DNA of 24,029 bases from Syntrophomonadaceae bacterium (GCA_007130585.1 SLSE01000002.1:1-24029), one strand, 5' to 3'; numbered from the stretch's first letter, positions 15,813 through 23,183 are shown. Numbers and translations: made by a program. Notes: generated from the sequence alone by a model not told the origin.

Positions 15813-17252
15813 TTAAAACACCAGCGGGGCAAAAATCAAAAAGGCTGCCGTGATGCCAAAGGGGACCAGCAGGGTCAGAAAAATACCGGCCCGGGCAAAA
15901 TCTTTTATTGAAAAGTAGCCCGCAGCGTAAGGAATAACATTGGTGGGGCTTGATGTAACCAGGATAAAAGCCATCGATGTGGCGATCGCTACCGGGCCGG
16001 CCAGGTACCAGGGATTAATTCCAAAAGTGCCGGCCAGGGCGATGACCATGGGGATCAGGATTACGCCGGTTACGGTATTGCTGGAGAAAAACACTTTCAA
16101 GCCTTCGACAATCAAAACGGCGAGAAATATGCGCAGGAAGGCTGTCATGGTGCCGAGAGGGGAAAATGCAAGCAGGGCCAGCCAGCGGGCAGCGCCTGTT
16201 TCAAAAATGATCATGCCCAGGGACAAGCCGGCGGCAATCAGGATAATGCCGCCCCAGTCTATATCGTCGCGGGCTTCATTCCAGGTCAGGACGTTCATCC
16301 CGGGGAGGAAAAAGGCCACTGCCGCGCCAAGAGCCACCGCCTCGATGGGGATTGATATGCCGCCCAGGTGCTGCAGCAGGGGATCGCCGAGCCACAGCAG
16401 CACGGCCAGGATAAAAATTGCCAGGGCCTTCCACTCGGAAGGAGCCAGCCCGGGCGGCACAGTTTTTAATTTGCCGTCCGCCGGGGCATCTTCGGCGGAA
16501 ATTGGTTCGGGCGGGAAAACGCGGACCAGGATCAGGTAGGCCGGGGGCAGGATCAGCAGGGCGGCGGGAACTCCCACCACCATCCAGGTTAAAAAGTTGA
16601 TCGGAATCCCGGCCAGCTCGCGCAGGTAGCCCAGGGCGACGATGTTTGCGCCGTTGCCGACGGGGGTCATGATCCCCCCGATAGCGGGTCCCCAGGCCAC
16701 GGCAATAAGAAGGGCTCTTCCAAAATTGCTTTCCAGGGGTTTGTGGCCGACCCGCCTTAATATGGTTACCGCCATGGGCAGCAATATGGCGGCTACCGAC
16801 ATATTAACGATCCACATCGACAGCAGGGCGCCCATGGCCATGAAAGCGAAGACAATTTTACGGGATTGAAAACCGGTCCGGGCGATGATTATCGAGGTAA
16901 AGCGGTCGGTCAGTCCGGACCTGGTTAAGCCTGAAGAAAGCGTGAGTACCCCGATGAAGAAAATTACCACGGAGCTGCCGAAACCGTAGCCGACAATGTC
17001 ATCGAATCCGGCCAGGCCGAAAATATAGGCCAGGAGGAGCCCGGCTAAGGCGGTGACCGGAAAGGGCAGGGCTTCCGTCAGCCAGAGAATGATAACAAAG
17101 GCGAGGGCAGCCAGCGCAGCCTTGCCCTGGGTGGTGAGGGTAATTAGTTCTTCACCCACGGAAAGGGGCTGCGGAAGGGGCAGTAAATAGATGACTGCCG
17201 TAACCAGGGCGGCAACCAGGAAGGCATAAAAGTTCTTTCTTTCGGCGGCCAT
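15813..17252 (-). CDS. DASS/SLC13-family sodium:divalent anion symporter
   Basis: A 479-residue membrane protein with the two-fold inverted repeat of the divalent anion:Na+ symporters. The second half carries SNTVTG (391-396) and TSSPTNVI (433-440), close to the canonical SNT and TPPN sodium/carboxylate motifs. The first half carries IVNMSVAA (148-155) and TPVGNGANI (196-204) in the matching places, where the first SNT is degenerate (VNM). Relatives import succinate, malate, tartrate, citrate or sulfate. ATG at 17252 has a weak AAAGGAA about 12 bases upstream but a near-perfect promoter. It is the first gene of the five-gene run, so its substrate probably feeds the TPP enzyme and dehydrogenases below. 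Confidence 0.88.
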   Translation of the reverse strand: MAAERKNFYAFLVAALVTAVIYLLPLPQPLSVGEELITLTTQGKAALAALAFVIILWLTEALPFPVTALAGLLLAYIFGLAGFDDIVGYGFGSSVVIFFIGVLTLSSGLTRSGLTDRFTSIIIARTGFQSRKIVFAFMAMGALLSMWIVNMSVAAILLPMAVTILRRVGHKPLESNFGRALLIAVAWGPAIGGIMTPVGNGANIVALGYLRELAGIPINFLTWMVVGVPAALLILPPAYLILVRVFPPEPISAEDAPADGKLKTVPPGLAPSEWKALAIFILAVLLWLGDPLLQHLGGISIPIEAVALGAAVAFFLPGMNVLTWNEARDDIDWGGIILIAAGLSLGMIIFETGAARWLALLAFSPLGTMTAFLRIFLAVLIVEGLKVFFSSNTVTGVILIPMVIALAGTFGINPWYLAGPVAIATSMAFILVTSSPTNVIPYAAGYFSIKDFARAGIFLTLLVPFGITAAFLIFAPLVF

Positions 17253-17285
17253 AGTTCCGTTCAGTTCCTTTCAGTAATTACCACT

Positions 17286-17313
17286 ATTATATAGCTGATG
17301 GGACAATTGTCAA
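17286..17313 (-). promoter_or_regulatory. Near-consensus promoter of the DASS-TPP-SDR-GltS-ADH run
   Basis: On the minus strand a perfect TTGACA (17308-17313), 16-base spacer and perfect TATAAT (17286-17291), about 35 bp before the DASS start. No other convincing promoter was seen in the downstream gaps, so one long transcript is plausible. Confidence 0.85.
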
Positions 17314-17608
17314 AATTCTAATTCTAATTGGCCGGCGTGTATCAAGGTGTTATTCGGGCCCTGCTTTCTTTGCGCTTACACTGCCTTCTAAACTCTTAAC
17401 ATTTACCGGTTGGCCGTTCAACTGCTTTAGCAACTTCAATACCCCTCTTCGAAGGCTGCATCCTGGTGTGATCACTGACAGGGCAGCATTGTCGAAGGCC
17501 AACTATTAAGTATTTTTGCAGCTTTACCCGTTTCTTTATAGTTTAGAGGACCCGGGCGGGGTATCGTTGCATCAAAAAGAAATGTACTTATAGTTGCGGT
17601 TGCCTTCG
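17314..17608. other. Low-GC intergenic region without a recognisable gene
   Basis: Nearly 300 bp between two divergent promoters, visibly richer in A/T than the flanking genes. Stop codons are frequent in all frames that I read. It contains an imperfect inverted repeat around 17447-17500 (CTTCGAAGGCTGC against GCAGCATTGTCGAAGG). I recognise no RNA, riboswitch or transposon end. Confidence 0.5.
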
Positions 17609-17637
17609 TTGACGACGGCGGGAGCAAATGATATAAT
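17609..17637 (+). promoter_or_regulatory. Strong extended -10 promoter of the 62-residue gene
   Basis: TTGACG (17609-17614), 17-base spacer, TATAAT (17632-17637) preceded by TGA. The block ATGATATAATTA is the same as in the promoter before the PLP decarboxylase. Confidence 0.88.
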
Positions 17638-17676
17638 TATCTAAATATTTAAAATTATAAGAAGGAGCTGTTTTGC

Positions 17677-17865
17677 ATGCTTTGTTCATTCGCCGCGATT
17701 GAAGATGACAAACTTAAGCCCCTCCAGGAGCTGGAAAATGACCTGGGCCGGACACTTTTAGCTTTCAGCTGCCATGAGGCTAAGCCGGCCGAATTAACGC
17801 CGGACCAGCTGGAAAAAATTAAAAAACTGGAACAGCGGCTGGGACTGGTGGTTGTTGCGATTTAA
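17677..17865 (+). CDS. Small conserved-looking protein of unknown function (62 residues)
   Basis: A 62-codon gene with AAGGAG about 10 bases before its ATG and one of the best promoters in the window, so it is very probably expressed. The protein is soluble. A hydrophobic N-terminus MLCSFAAI is followed by a charged helix-like stretch (DDKLKPLQELENDLG), LLAFSCHEAKPAELT (27-41), a second charged helix (PDQLEKIKKLEQRLG) and a hydrophobic end LVVVAI. Two cysteines (Cys3, Cys32) are present but no metal motif is clear. The beta-alpha-beta-alpha-beta pattern suggests a compact alpha/beta mini-domain. I do not recognise the family. It is monocistronic, convergent with the aldolase gene 216 bp away, and no terminator is evident behind it. 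Confidence 0.75.
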   Translation: MLCSFAAIEDDKLKPLQELENDLGRTLLAFSCHEAKPAELTPDQLEKIKKLEQRLGLVVVAI

Positions 17866-18081
17866 ATTATAAAACCACAACTACTTTAATCGCATTTTGC
17901 TTCAAATAAATATTTCCTCAGCGGCAGCCGCTTTACCGGGTCCAACCTGACCTGGCTGCCTGAAGCGCCCCGGACCTTTAATCTTTACCGGCAGCTGTCC
18001 GGAAATCAGGCGATTCGAGCCCCTGTCCTGTAAGGGGAAAATGGAGAACCTGTCGAAGCAATAACGGAACCGCTGCCGGTG

Positions 18082-18954
18082 TTAGCCCTGTTTGAGCAAT
18101 TCCCGGAGCGCTTCAATTTCCTCCTGCCCGAGCGGAAGCAGCGGCAGGCGCGGCGGTCCCCCGTAAAGACCGAGCAGGTCCATGGCTGCTTTTAAACCGG
18201 CCACGCCCCAGCGGGTTGTAACGGCGTGGTTGATTTCCAGCAGGCTCAACTGCAGTTCCTTAGCTTCCCGGAGGTGCCCCTGGTCGAAAAGTGTTTTCAG
18301 CCTGATGCACTCTCCGGGCATAATATTGGCCAGGGCCAGGGTTCCTCCGGCCGCCCCTACAGCCAGGGCGGGCAGAAGAAAATTAGCCGATCCGGCAAAC
18401 ATTACAAAGTCGGCGGGGGCGCCGCTTACTATCTCACTGATCTGGACAATATTACCCGAACTGTCCTTGATCCCGACGATATTCGGGTGCCGGGAGAGCT
18501 CAACGACAAGACCGGAGCCCATGTTCAGGCCGGTATTGCGCGGCATGTTGTAAAGAATGACGGGCAGCGGGGAACTCTCGGCTACGTGAAAGAAATAATG
18601 GCTCAGGGTTTTGTCGTCCAGGCTGCCCTTGAAGTATCCGGGATTGAGCACCAGGACGGCATCGCATTCACAATCTGCTGCGGCCTTGTTCAACCTGGTC
18701 GTGGCCCGGGCTGATTCGCAGCCTGTGCCGGCAATAACCTTCATGTTTCCCGGCAGTATTTCGCGGGTAAAAGAGAAAGCCTCTACTTTCTCTTCATAAT
18801 CAAGCAGCGCCGCTTCCCCGTTGGTTCCTGCCACAACCAGGCCCTGCAGGGAACTTTTCCCCCACCATTCAAGGTTTTTGCGAAAGGGCTCCCGGGCAAT
18901 TTCACCGTTAGCCCCGAAAGGAGTGGGTATTGGGGCATAGATACCGTTAAGCAT
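18082..18954 (-). CDS. DapA-superfamily aldolase, 4-hydroxy-2-oxoglutarate-aldolase-like
   Basis: A 290-residue class I (Schiff-base) aldolase of the DapA/NanA superfamily. GTNGEAALL (43-51) replaces the GTTGE of DapA, with Tyr135 (LYNMPRNTG, 134-142) and the catalytic Lys163 in VGIKDSSGN (160-168). Across the length it resembles mammalian HOGA1: AGTGCESARAT, PLPVILYNMP, LSRHPNIVGIKDS, FAGSANFLLPALAVGAAGG, AVTTRWGVAGLKAAMD and GLYGGPPRLPL all have direct counterparts. HOGA splits 4-hydroxy-2-oxoglutarate to pyruvate and glyoxylate, the last step of hydroxyproline breakdown. A related 2-keto-3-deoxy-sugar-acid aldolase is the main alternative. The ribosome binding region is AGGAGAGGAAGG before ATG 18954. 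It is probably cotranscribed with the SDR upstream, across the palindromic repeat. Confidence 0.85.
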   Translation of the reverse strand: MLNGIYAPIPTPFGANGEIAREPFRKNLEWWGKSSLQGLVVAGTNGEAALLDYEEKVEAFSFTREILPGNMKVIAGTGCESARATTRLNKAAADCECDAVLVLNPGYFKGSLDDKTLSHYFFHVAESSPLPVILYNMPRNTGLNMGSGLVVELSRHPNIVGIKDSSGNIVQISEIVSGAPADFVMFAGSANFLLPALAVGAAGGTLALANIMPGECIRLKTLFDQGHLREAKELQLSLLEINHAVTTRWGVAGLKAAMDLLGLYGGPPRLPLLPLGQEEIEALRELLKQG

Positions 18955-18970
18955 GATAACACCTTCCTCT

Positions 18971-19050
18971 CCTGTAGCAGGGGGACGGGGTACCTGCTAC
19001 AGGCTGTTTCCACGCCCTGTGTAGCAGGTGCCCCGTCCCCCTGCTACAGG
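18971..19050. repeat. REP-doublet-like nested palindrome, 80 bp
   Basis: Two inverted arms, 18971-19003 (33 bp) and 19016-19050 (35 bp), pair almost perfectly across a 12-base loop (19004-19015); differences are one T/C change and a 2-base insertion. Each arm is also a hairpin by itself: CCTGTAGCAGG and CCTGCTACAGG flank a GGGACGGGG core. This nested design is that of REP doublets (REPINs). It sits 6 bp past the SDR stop and 16 bp before the aldolase start, in the intercistronic gap. No transposase is present. No second copy was found in the window. Confidence 0.9.
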
Positions 19051-19056
19051 CGAATC

Positions 19057-19722
19057 TTACAGCTCTTTGTGGATAATTTCCCAGTCCCAGTCCGGCGGTT
19101 CCTGGTGAGCCAGCTTCACGAATAAGCTTGCTATGAAATCAGGGTCATAGGTTGTGCCGGGCTCAATCGGCCGGGTAATGGTAACCTGGGCGGCAAGCAG
19201 GCCTTCGGGAGCCAGTTCCTTGTGCAGGGCGTAAACCCAGTTGCGCAGGGCTGCTTTGCCCACTGAATGACTGGTTCGCTCGACATTGGGCTCGATTGCA
19301 AAGCCGCCGCAGGTGTAAAGCAGGACTCCGGACCCGCGTTTGCGCATTGCAGGCAGAACTGCTGCCGTGGTATGCAGGGCCCCGTAAAAGTTCATGGGCA
19401 GGGTTTCAGCCATTACCTGCTCTGTCAACTCGCTGGGTTTCTCCATGGTCATGGTTGCCACGTTATAAACGGCTACATCGGGAACACCCGCCTGCTCCAT
19501 GATCTGCTCGAACACCGCTCCTGTCGAGCGCCTGTTGGTAACGTCACCCCGGTGCAGCGTGGCCTGGCGGCCTGCTTCTTCTACCTGTTTTTTATAGGGC
19601 TCCATGTTGTCGGGATTGCGTGAAATCATGGCCAGATTATACCCTTCGCGGGCAAAGGCGCGGGCAATGGCCTGTCCCATGCCGCTGCCGACACCGGCAA
19701 TGGCACACAGCTTGTCAGACAT
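19057..19722 (-). CDS. Atypical short-chain dehydrogenase lacking the catalytic tyrosine
   Basis: A 221-residue SDR-fold protein. The Rossmann start CAIAGVGSGMGQAIARAFA (6-24) with Ser35/Arg36 after the second strand suggests NADP binding. The structural NNAG becomes YNVA (86-89). The active-site Ser strand reads LLYTCGG (134-140) instead of ISS. The YxxxK motif reads HSVGK (152-156), so Lys156 is kept but Tyr is His. It may therefore be a catalytically changed reductase or a binding protein. ATG at 19722 has AAGGAGGAG upstream. It is the first gene of the unit with the HOGA-like aldolase, with the palindromic repeat between them, and is divergent from the FAD oxidoreductase. Confidence 0.82.
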   Translation of the reverse strand: MSDKLCAIAGVGSGMGQAIARAFAREGYNLAMISRNPDNMEPYKKQVEEAGRQATLHRGDVTNRRSTGAVFEQIMEQAGVPDVAVYNVATMTMEKPSELTEQVMAETLPMNFYGALHTTAAVLPAMRKRGSGVLLYTCGGFAIEPNVERTSHSVGKAALRNWVYALHKELAPEGLLAAQVTITRPIEPGTTYDPDFIASLFVKLAHQEPPDWDWEIIHKEL

Positions 19723-19772
19723 AACCTTTCTCCTCCTTTGCGGCTATTAAGCTTTTTTTACAGCCTGTTTTT

Positions 19773-19800
19773 ATTATAACCATTTCAGGGGAGAATTATA
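19773..19800 (-). promoter_or_regulatory. Candidate -10 elements for the SDR-aldolase unit
   Basis: Two perfect TATAAT hexamers on the minus strand (19773-19778 and 19795-19800) upstream of the SDR, each with no good -35. Either could serve; the nearer one gives a leader of about 45 bases. Confidence 0.4.
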
Positions 19801-19974
19801 AGCCTGTAAATTGAGGCAGGGGCGGGGTTTACTCAGGTCCGGCCGCAGAAAATTCCGGTATAAACAGCAGCAGGAATTCTGGTGTTCAGGTAAGGCGGCG
19901 GACGGTTAACAGGATATGCTCCCCGTGAGCAAGAAATATAATAGGAGCTGCAGTCAACAGAAGGGGGAGAGACT

Positions 19975-21417
19975 GTGAATTATAAAGTAGCCGTAGTCGG
20001 GGCCGGTCCGGGCGGGGCAGTTTTGGCCCGTGAGCTGGCCGCCCGGGGCATTGATGTCACGATATACGAAAAAAGCATATACGGTGAGCTGGGGCATGAC
20101 TGGTCCGATGCCGTTGAATTTGGGGCCCTGAAAGAGGCAGGCCTTGAAATGCCTGTCCTGGAAGGGCGGCAGTGGAAAGGCAGCCTGGTTAAAACCGCCC
20201 CCGACGGCGGGGGAATATTTGAAAAACATGCCGTTCCCATCTTAAGAATCTATTCGCCGGGTAAAAAAACCTACCGGGAAATTGAATTCAAAATGATCAC
20301 AACCGACCGCCGCAGGCTGGCTCAGGAACTTGTCAGGCAGGCCGGGAGGGCCGGGGCAAAAATCAAATATCTTCATGAAGGCAGGGGGCTGCTCTACCGC
20401 GAAAAGGGCAGGGCCGATCTCGAGGGGGTAGAGGTTTACGGCGTTGTGGTCAGGGATCTTGAGAATGAAGAAGATATTGAGATCAGGGCCGACCTGGTGG
20501 TGGAATCATCCGGTTTCAGCGCGGTCCTGCGCGGCAGCCTTCCAGGCTACAGCGGGCTGGCCGAACCCTTTCAGGATAGCGATTTTGCCCTGGTGCACAG
20601 GGAAGTGAGGCCGTACCGGCCTGAACTTGAAGATGGAGCTATCGGGGAGGGCGGTATGGCCCGGCTAATCCCGGATCATTATCGATACGGTTACCAGAGC
20701 GGTTACCAGTGGACCCATATTCACAATGAGGAACGTATTGACGTGGGGGCGGGGGTTAAGCGCGATTCAAAAAGCGAAGATCCGCGTGATATAATTGAAG
20801 CTTTCATCGCTGAACATCCTGCCATTAAAGCTCCCATGATCAGGGGCGGGAGAAGCCTGTGTATCGTCGGGAGGCCCCTTTCGAATTTTGTAGCCCCGGG
20901 ATTCTTGGTGCTGGGCGATGCTGCTTCAACTTCGGTGCCCACTACCGGCTGCGGAGTCGGGTCGGCGATTTATGCGGCGCTCGGAGCAGCAGAGGTAGTT
21001 TGCGAGGCTGCCCTGGAAAACAGAAACGACCTGCGGAAGCTCTGGGATGTCAATAAAAAGTTTTACCTTGAAAGCGACCGCGGGCCTTCACTGGCCGCCC
21101 TGTCAGAACTGCGTATTGTGCTGCAAACCTTAAGCAGCAACGAAATTGATTTGCTATTTGAAAAAGGCCTCCTAGATGCTGCCACACTGCAGCAAGCGAT
21201 AAACGGGCATTTTAGCCCGCTGCCGGCTGCCGGAAAGGCCAGGGCCCTGCTGGCCGGATTTTCCGTTCCGGGGATTCTTGTTAAACTGAACCGGGCAGTT
21301 ACGAGCGCTGCTAAAATATACGATCATTACCTGGAATATCCGTCCAGCTGGGATGCCGGCGCTTTCACCAAATGGGAAAGCCGGGCCCGCAGCCTGCAGA
21401 TGAAAGGCAGGGATTAA
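19975..21417 (+). CDS. FAD-dependent oxidoreductase, geranylgeranyl-reductase/FixC-like
   Basis: A 480-residue flavoprotein. The N-terminal dinucleotide fold is VAVVGAGPGGAVLAREL (5-21) ending in Glu32 (YEKS) for the adenosine ribose. An internal ADLVVESSGFSA (172-183) and the second FAD motif LVLGDAASTSVPTTGCGVGSAI (311-332) are typical of the geranylgeranyl reductase/FixC group. These enzymes reduce isoprenoid double bonds or pass electrons from flavin or quinone carriers; the substrate here is not readable. The C-terminal 100 residues are family-like but not diagnostic. The start is GTG at 19975 with GAAGGGGGAGA upstream. A TATAAT (19937-19942) lies about 30 bp before it with a poor -35. 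The aminotransferase follows after 164 bp on the same strand. Confidence 0.82.
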   Translation: MNYKVAVVGAGPGGAVLARELAARGIDVTIYEKSIYGELGHDWSDAVEFGALKEAGLEMPVLEGRQWKGSLVKTAPDGGGIFEKHAVPILRIYSPGKKTYREIEFKMITTDRRRLAQELVRQAGRAGAKIKYLHEGRGLLYREKGRADLEGVEVYGVVVRDLENEEDIEIRADLVVESSGFSAVLRGSLPGYSGLAEPFQDSDFALVHREVRPYRPELEDGAIGEGGMARLIPDHYRYGYQSGYQWTHIHNEERIDVGAGVKRDSKSEDPRDIIEAFIAEHPAIKAPMIRGGRSLCIVGRPLSNFVAPGFLVLGDAASTSVPTTGCGVGSAIYAALGAAEVVCEAALENRNDLRKLWDVNKKFYLESDRGPSLAALSELRIVLQTLSSNEIDLLFEKGLLDAATLQQAINGHFSPLPAAGKARALLAGFSVPGILVKLNRAVTSAAKIYDHYLEYPSSWDAGAFTKWESRARSLQMKGRD

Positions 21418-21581
21418 CGCTTATTTGTCGAATTAGTGTTAAAATAGCGGCACTTTGTTTAAACCTCAGCAGGAGCCCAGGTTAGACCGTGCCGTTATCA
21501 GTCCGGCTGCACTGCGCAAAGCTGTCTGCCGTCAGGCAGCGGTTGCTTTAAAGCGAAATTTATTAGAGGGAGGTTTGCGAA

Positions 21582-23006
21582 ATGAAGAGGGATCCCGGCC
21601 TGGATGCCGGCAGGGAGCAGGAACTGGCCAGGCTGTCTTTTGACGATGCCCCGAAAATCGTATCCGATTTCCTTCCCGGACCGCAAAGCATGAGTTTAAT
21701 TGAAGCCGAGGTTGAAAATGAAACAAATACCAGGGTAATTCCCAATGTTTTACCCGTAGTCTGGGATCAGGCAAAAGGAGCCACCGTGCGGGACCCCGAT
21801 GGCAACTGTTTCATTGACCTGACAGCAGGCATTGCCGTCAACAACGTGGGGCACTGTCATCCCAGGGTCCTGGAAACTATTAATAAGCAGAGCCAATTAC
21901 TGATGCACAACCCGGATGCTACAAATCCCTGGCGGGTAAAACTGGGGCAGAAACTTCAACAGCTGGCCCCCGGTAACTTAAAGGGCAATGCAAAGCTTGC
22001 TTTTGGTTTAAGCGGCAGTTCAGCGGTTGAAATTGCCACTAAGTTTGCCCGCTCGGCAACCGGGAAAACTCACATCATCGCCTTTGAGGGTGCTTACCAC
22101 GGTACCCTGGGCGCAACCCTGTCGCTTACTACCTCACAGCAGTTTCGCTCCACTTACGGACCTTTTAACCCCTATGTTTATCATGTTGGTCCCTACGCTT
22201 ACTGTTACCGGTGTCCCTGGGACCTGGAGCACCCCAAATGCGGCCTGGAATGTGCCCGCTATATTGAGCACCTGATCCTGAGCCCTTCTACCGGTATTGA
22301 CAGTGACTGTGTGGCCGCGATGATCGTGGAACCTGTCCAGGCCGAAGGCGGGTATGTGCACCCGCCGGCCGGTTTTCTGGAAGCCCTGAAAAAGACCTGT
22401 GAAAAAGCCGGCATTCTGTATATCGATGACGAAGTTCAGGCCGGCATGGGCCGGACGGGTAAAATGTTTGCCATAGAGCATGAAGGTGTGACTCCTGACC
22501 TGGTTACCCTGGGCAAAGCCCTGGGAGGCGACCTCCCCTGCAGCGCAGTTATAGTTGAAAAAAGCATTGCTGAAAACTTGAGCCCGATCAGTCATATTAT
22601 TACCGCCGTCGGCAACGCCACCACCTGTGCGGTGGCCTGCACCAACATCGATCTTATCCAGGATGGCCTGCTGGAGCGAACAGAAAAGCTGGGTTCGTAT
22701 ACCGTGCAGGTCCTTAAAGAGATGATGGAGGATATCGAGCTAATCGGGGACGTGCGCGGCAGGGGACTGATGATCGGGATTGAGCTGGTTAGAAACCGGG
22801 AAACAAAGGAACCGATTGACCTGGGTGAAATGATGCAGATTCTCTGGGCCTTAAGGGATAAAGGGGTGCTCATGCTGTCCTGCGGCCGGCACAACAATGT
22901 TTTCCGGATGATGCCGCCCCTGGTTATAACCCGGAAACAGCTTGAAAAATCACTTGAGATAATCGGCGATGTCTTTAAGCAGGTTCAGGAAGATATTCTG
23001 AAGTAA
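21582..23006 (+). CDS. Class III PLP aminotransferase/amino-acid racemase-like
   Basis: A 474-residue fold-type I class III enzyme. Motifs: SGSSAVE (144-150, phosphate cup), FEGAYHGTLGATLSLT (168-183), EPVQAEGGYVHPP (250-262), DDEVQAGMGRTG (282-293, Asp to PLP nitrogen) and LGKALGGDLPCSAVI with Lys312 as the Schiff-base lysine. A cysteine set YCYRCP...C...C (Cys208, 211, 220, 224) sits where some 4-aminobutyrate aminotransferases of anaerobes carry the same pattern. Related enzymes include GABA and ornithine aminotransferases, alanine-glyoxylate aminotransferase 2 and the archaeal broad-range amino-acid racemase, so transamination against glyoxylate/2-oxoglutarate or racemisation are both possible. 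About 40 extra N-terminal residues precede the fold. ATG with GGGAGG 8-9 bases upstream; a terminator follows. Confidence 0.85.
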   Translation: MKRDPGLDAGREQELARLSFDDAPKIVSDFLPGPQSMSLIEAEVENETNTRVIPNVLPVVWDQAKGATVRDPDGNCFIDLTAGIAVNNVGHCHPRVLETINKQSQLLMHNPDATNPWRVKLGQKLQQLAPGNLKGNAKLAFGLSGSSAVEIATKFARSATGKTHIIAFEGAYHGTLGATLSLTTSQQFRSTYGPFNPYVYHVGPYAYCYRCPWDLEHPKCGLECARYIEHLILSPSTGIDSDCVAAMIVEPVQAEGGYVHPPAGFLEALKKTCEKAGILYIDDEVQAGMGRTGKMFAIEHEGVTPDLVTLGKALGGDLPCSAVIVEKSIAENLSPISHIITAVGNATTCAVACTNIDLIQDGLLERTEKLGSYTVQVLKEMMEDIELIGDVRGRGLMIGIELVRNRETKEPIDLGEMMQILWALRDKGVLMLSCGRHNNVFRMMPPLVITRKQLEKSLEIIGDVFKQVQEDILK

Positions 23007-23084
23007 TCAGGTAAATACCAGGGCCTGGCCGGGCAAATGCGAAGTTTTTAGCCCGCCGGCGGCCGTCAGTAATCAAGGCAGGTA

Positions 23085-23117
23085 AAAGCAGGCCCGGGAC
23101 TGAAGGGTCTGCTTTTT
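23085..23117 (+). terminator. Rho-independent terminator after the aminotransferase
   Basis: An 11-bp stem AAAGCAGGCCC/GGGTCTGCTTT (one G-U; 23085-23095 and 23105-23115) with a 9-base loop running into TTTTT (23113-23117). The A-run on the other side could also end minus-strand transcription from the arginase-like gene. Confidence 0.85.
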
Positions 23118-23183
23118 AAACGGAACTGCAGGTTCGCGGTCGGTTTAATGTTTTCAGGCGTTAAGCCGCACGGATGCCCCTTT

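Noticed and set aside
15940..16539. 199-codon plus-strand frame
   Set aside because: Antisense to the DASS carrier; Arg/Pro/Ala-rich translation typical of a shadow frame.
17985..18050. Possible tRNA fragment: minus-strand GGGGCTCGAATCGCC looks like a T-loop
   Set aside because: The flanking bases do not form a 5-bp T-stem, and no acceptor, D or anticodon arm is found.
17866..18081. Terminator for the 62-residue gene at GCGGCAGCCGC (17921-17931)
   Set aside because: The stem would close on a one-base loop and is followed by only three T, so it is not a credible terminator.
19937..19942. TATAAT as a firm promoter for the FAD oxidoreductase
   Set aside because: The hexamer is perfect but no acceptable -35 or TG extension precedes it, so it is mentioned only as a possibility.
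22134..22595. 153-codon minus-strand frame
   Set aside because: Antisense to the aminotransferase core motifs; no start signal.
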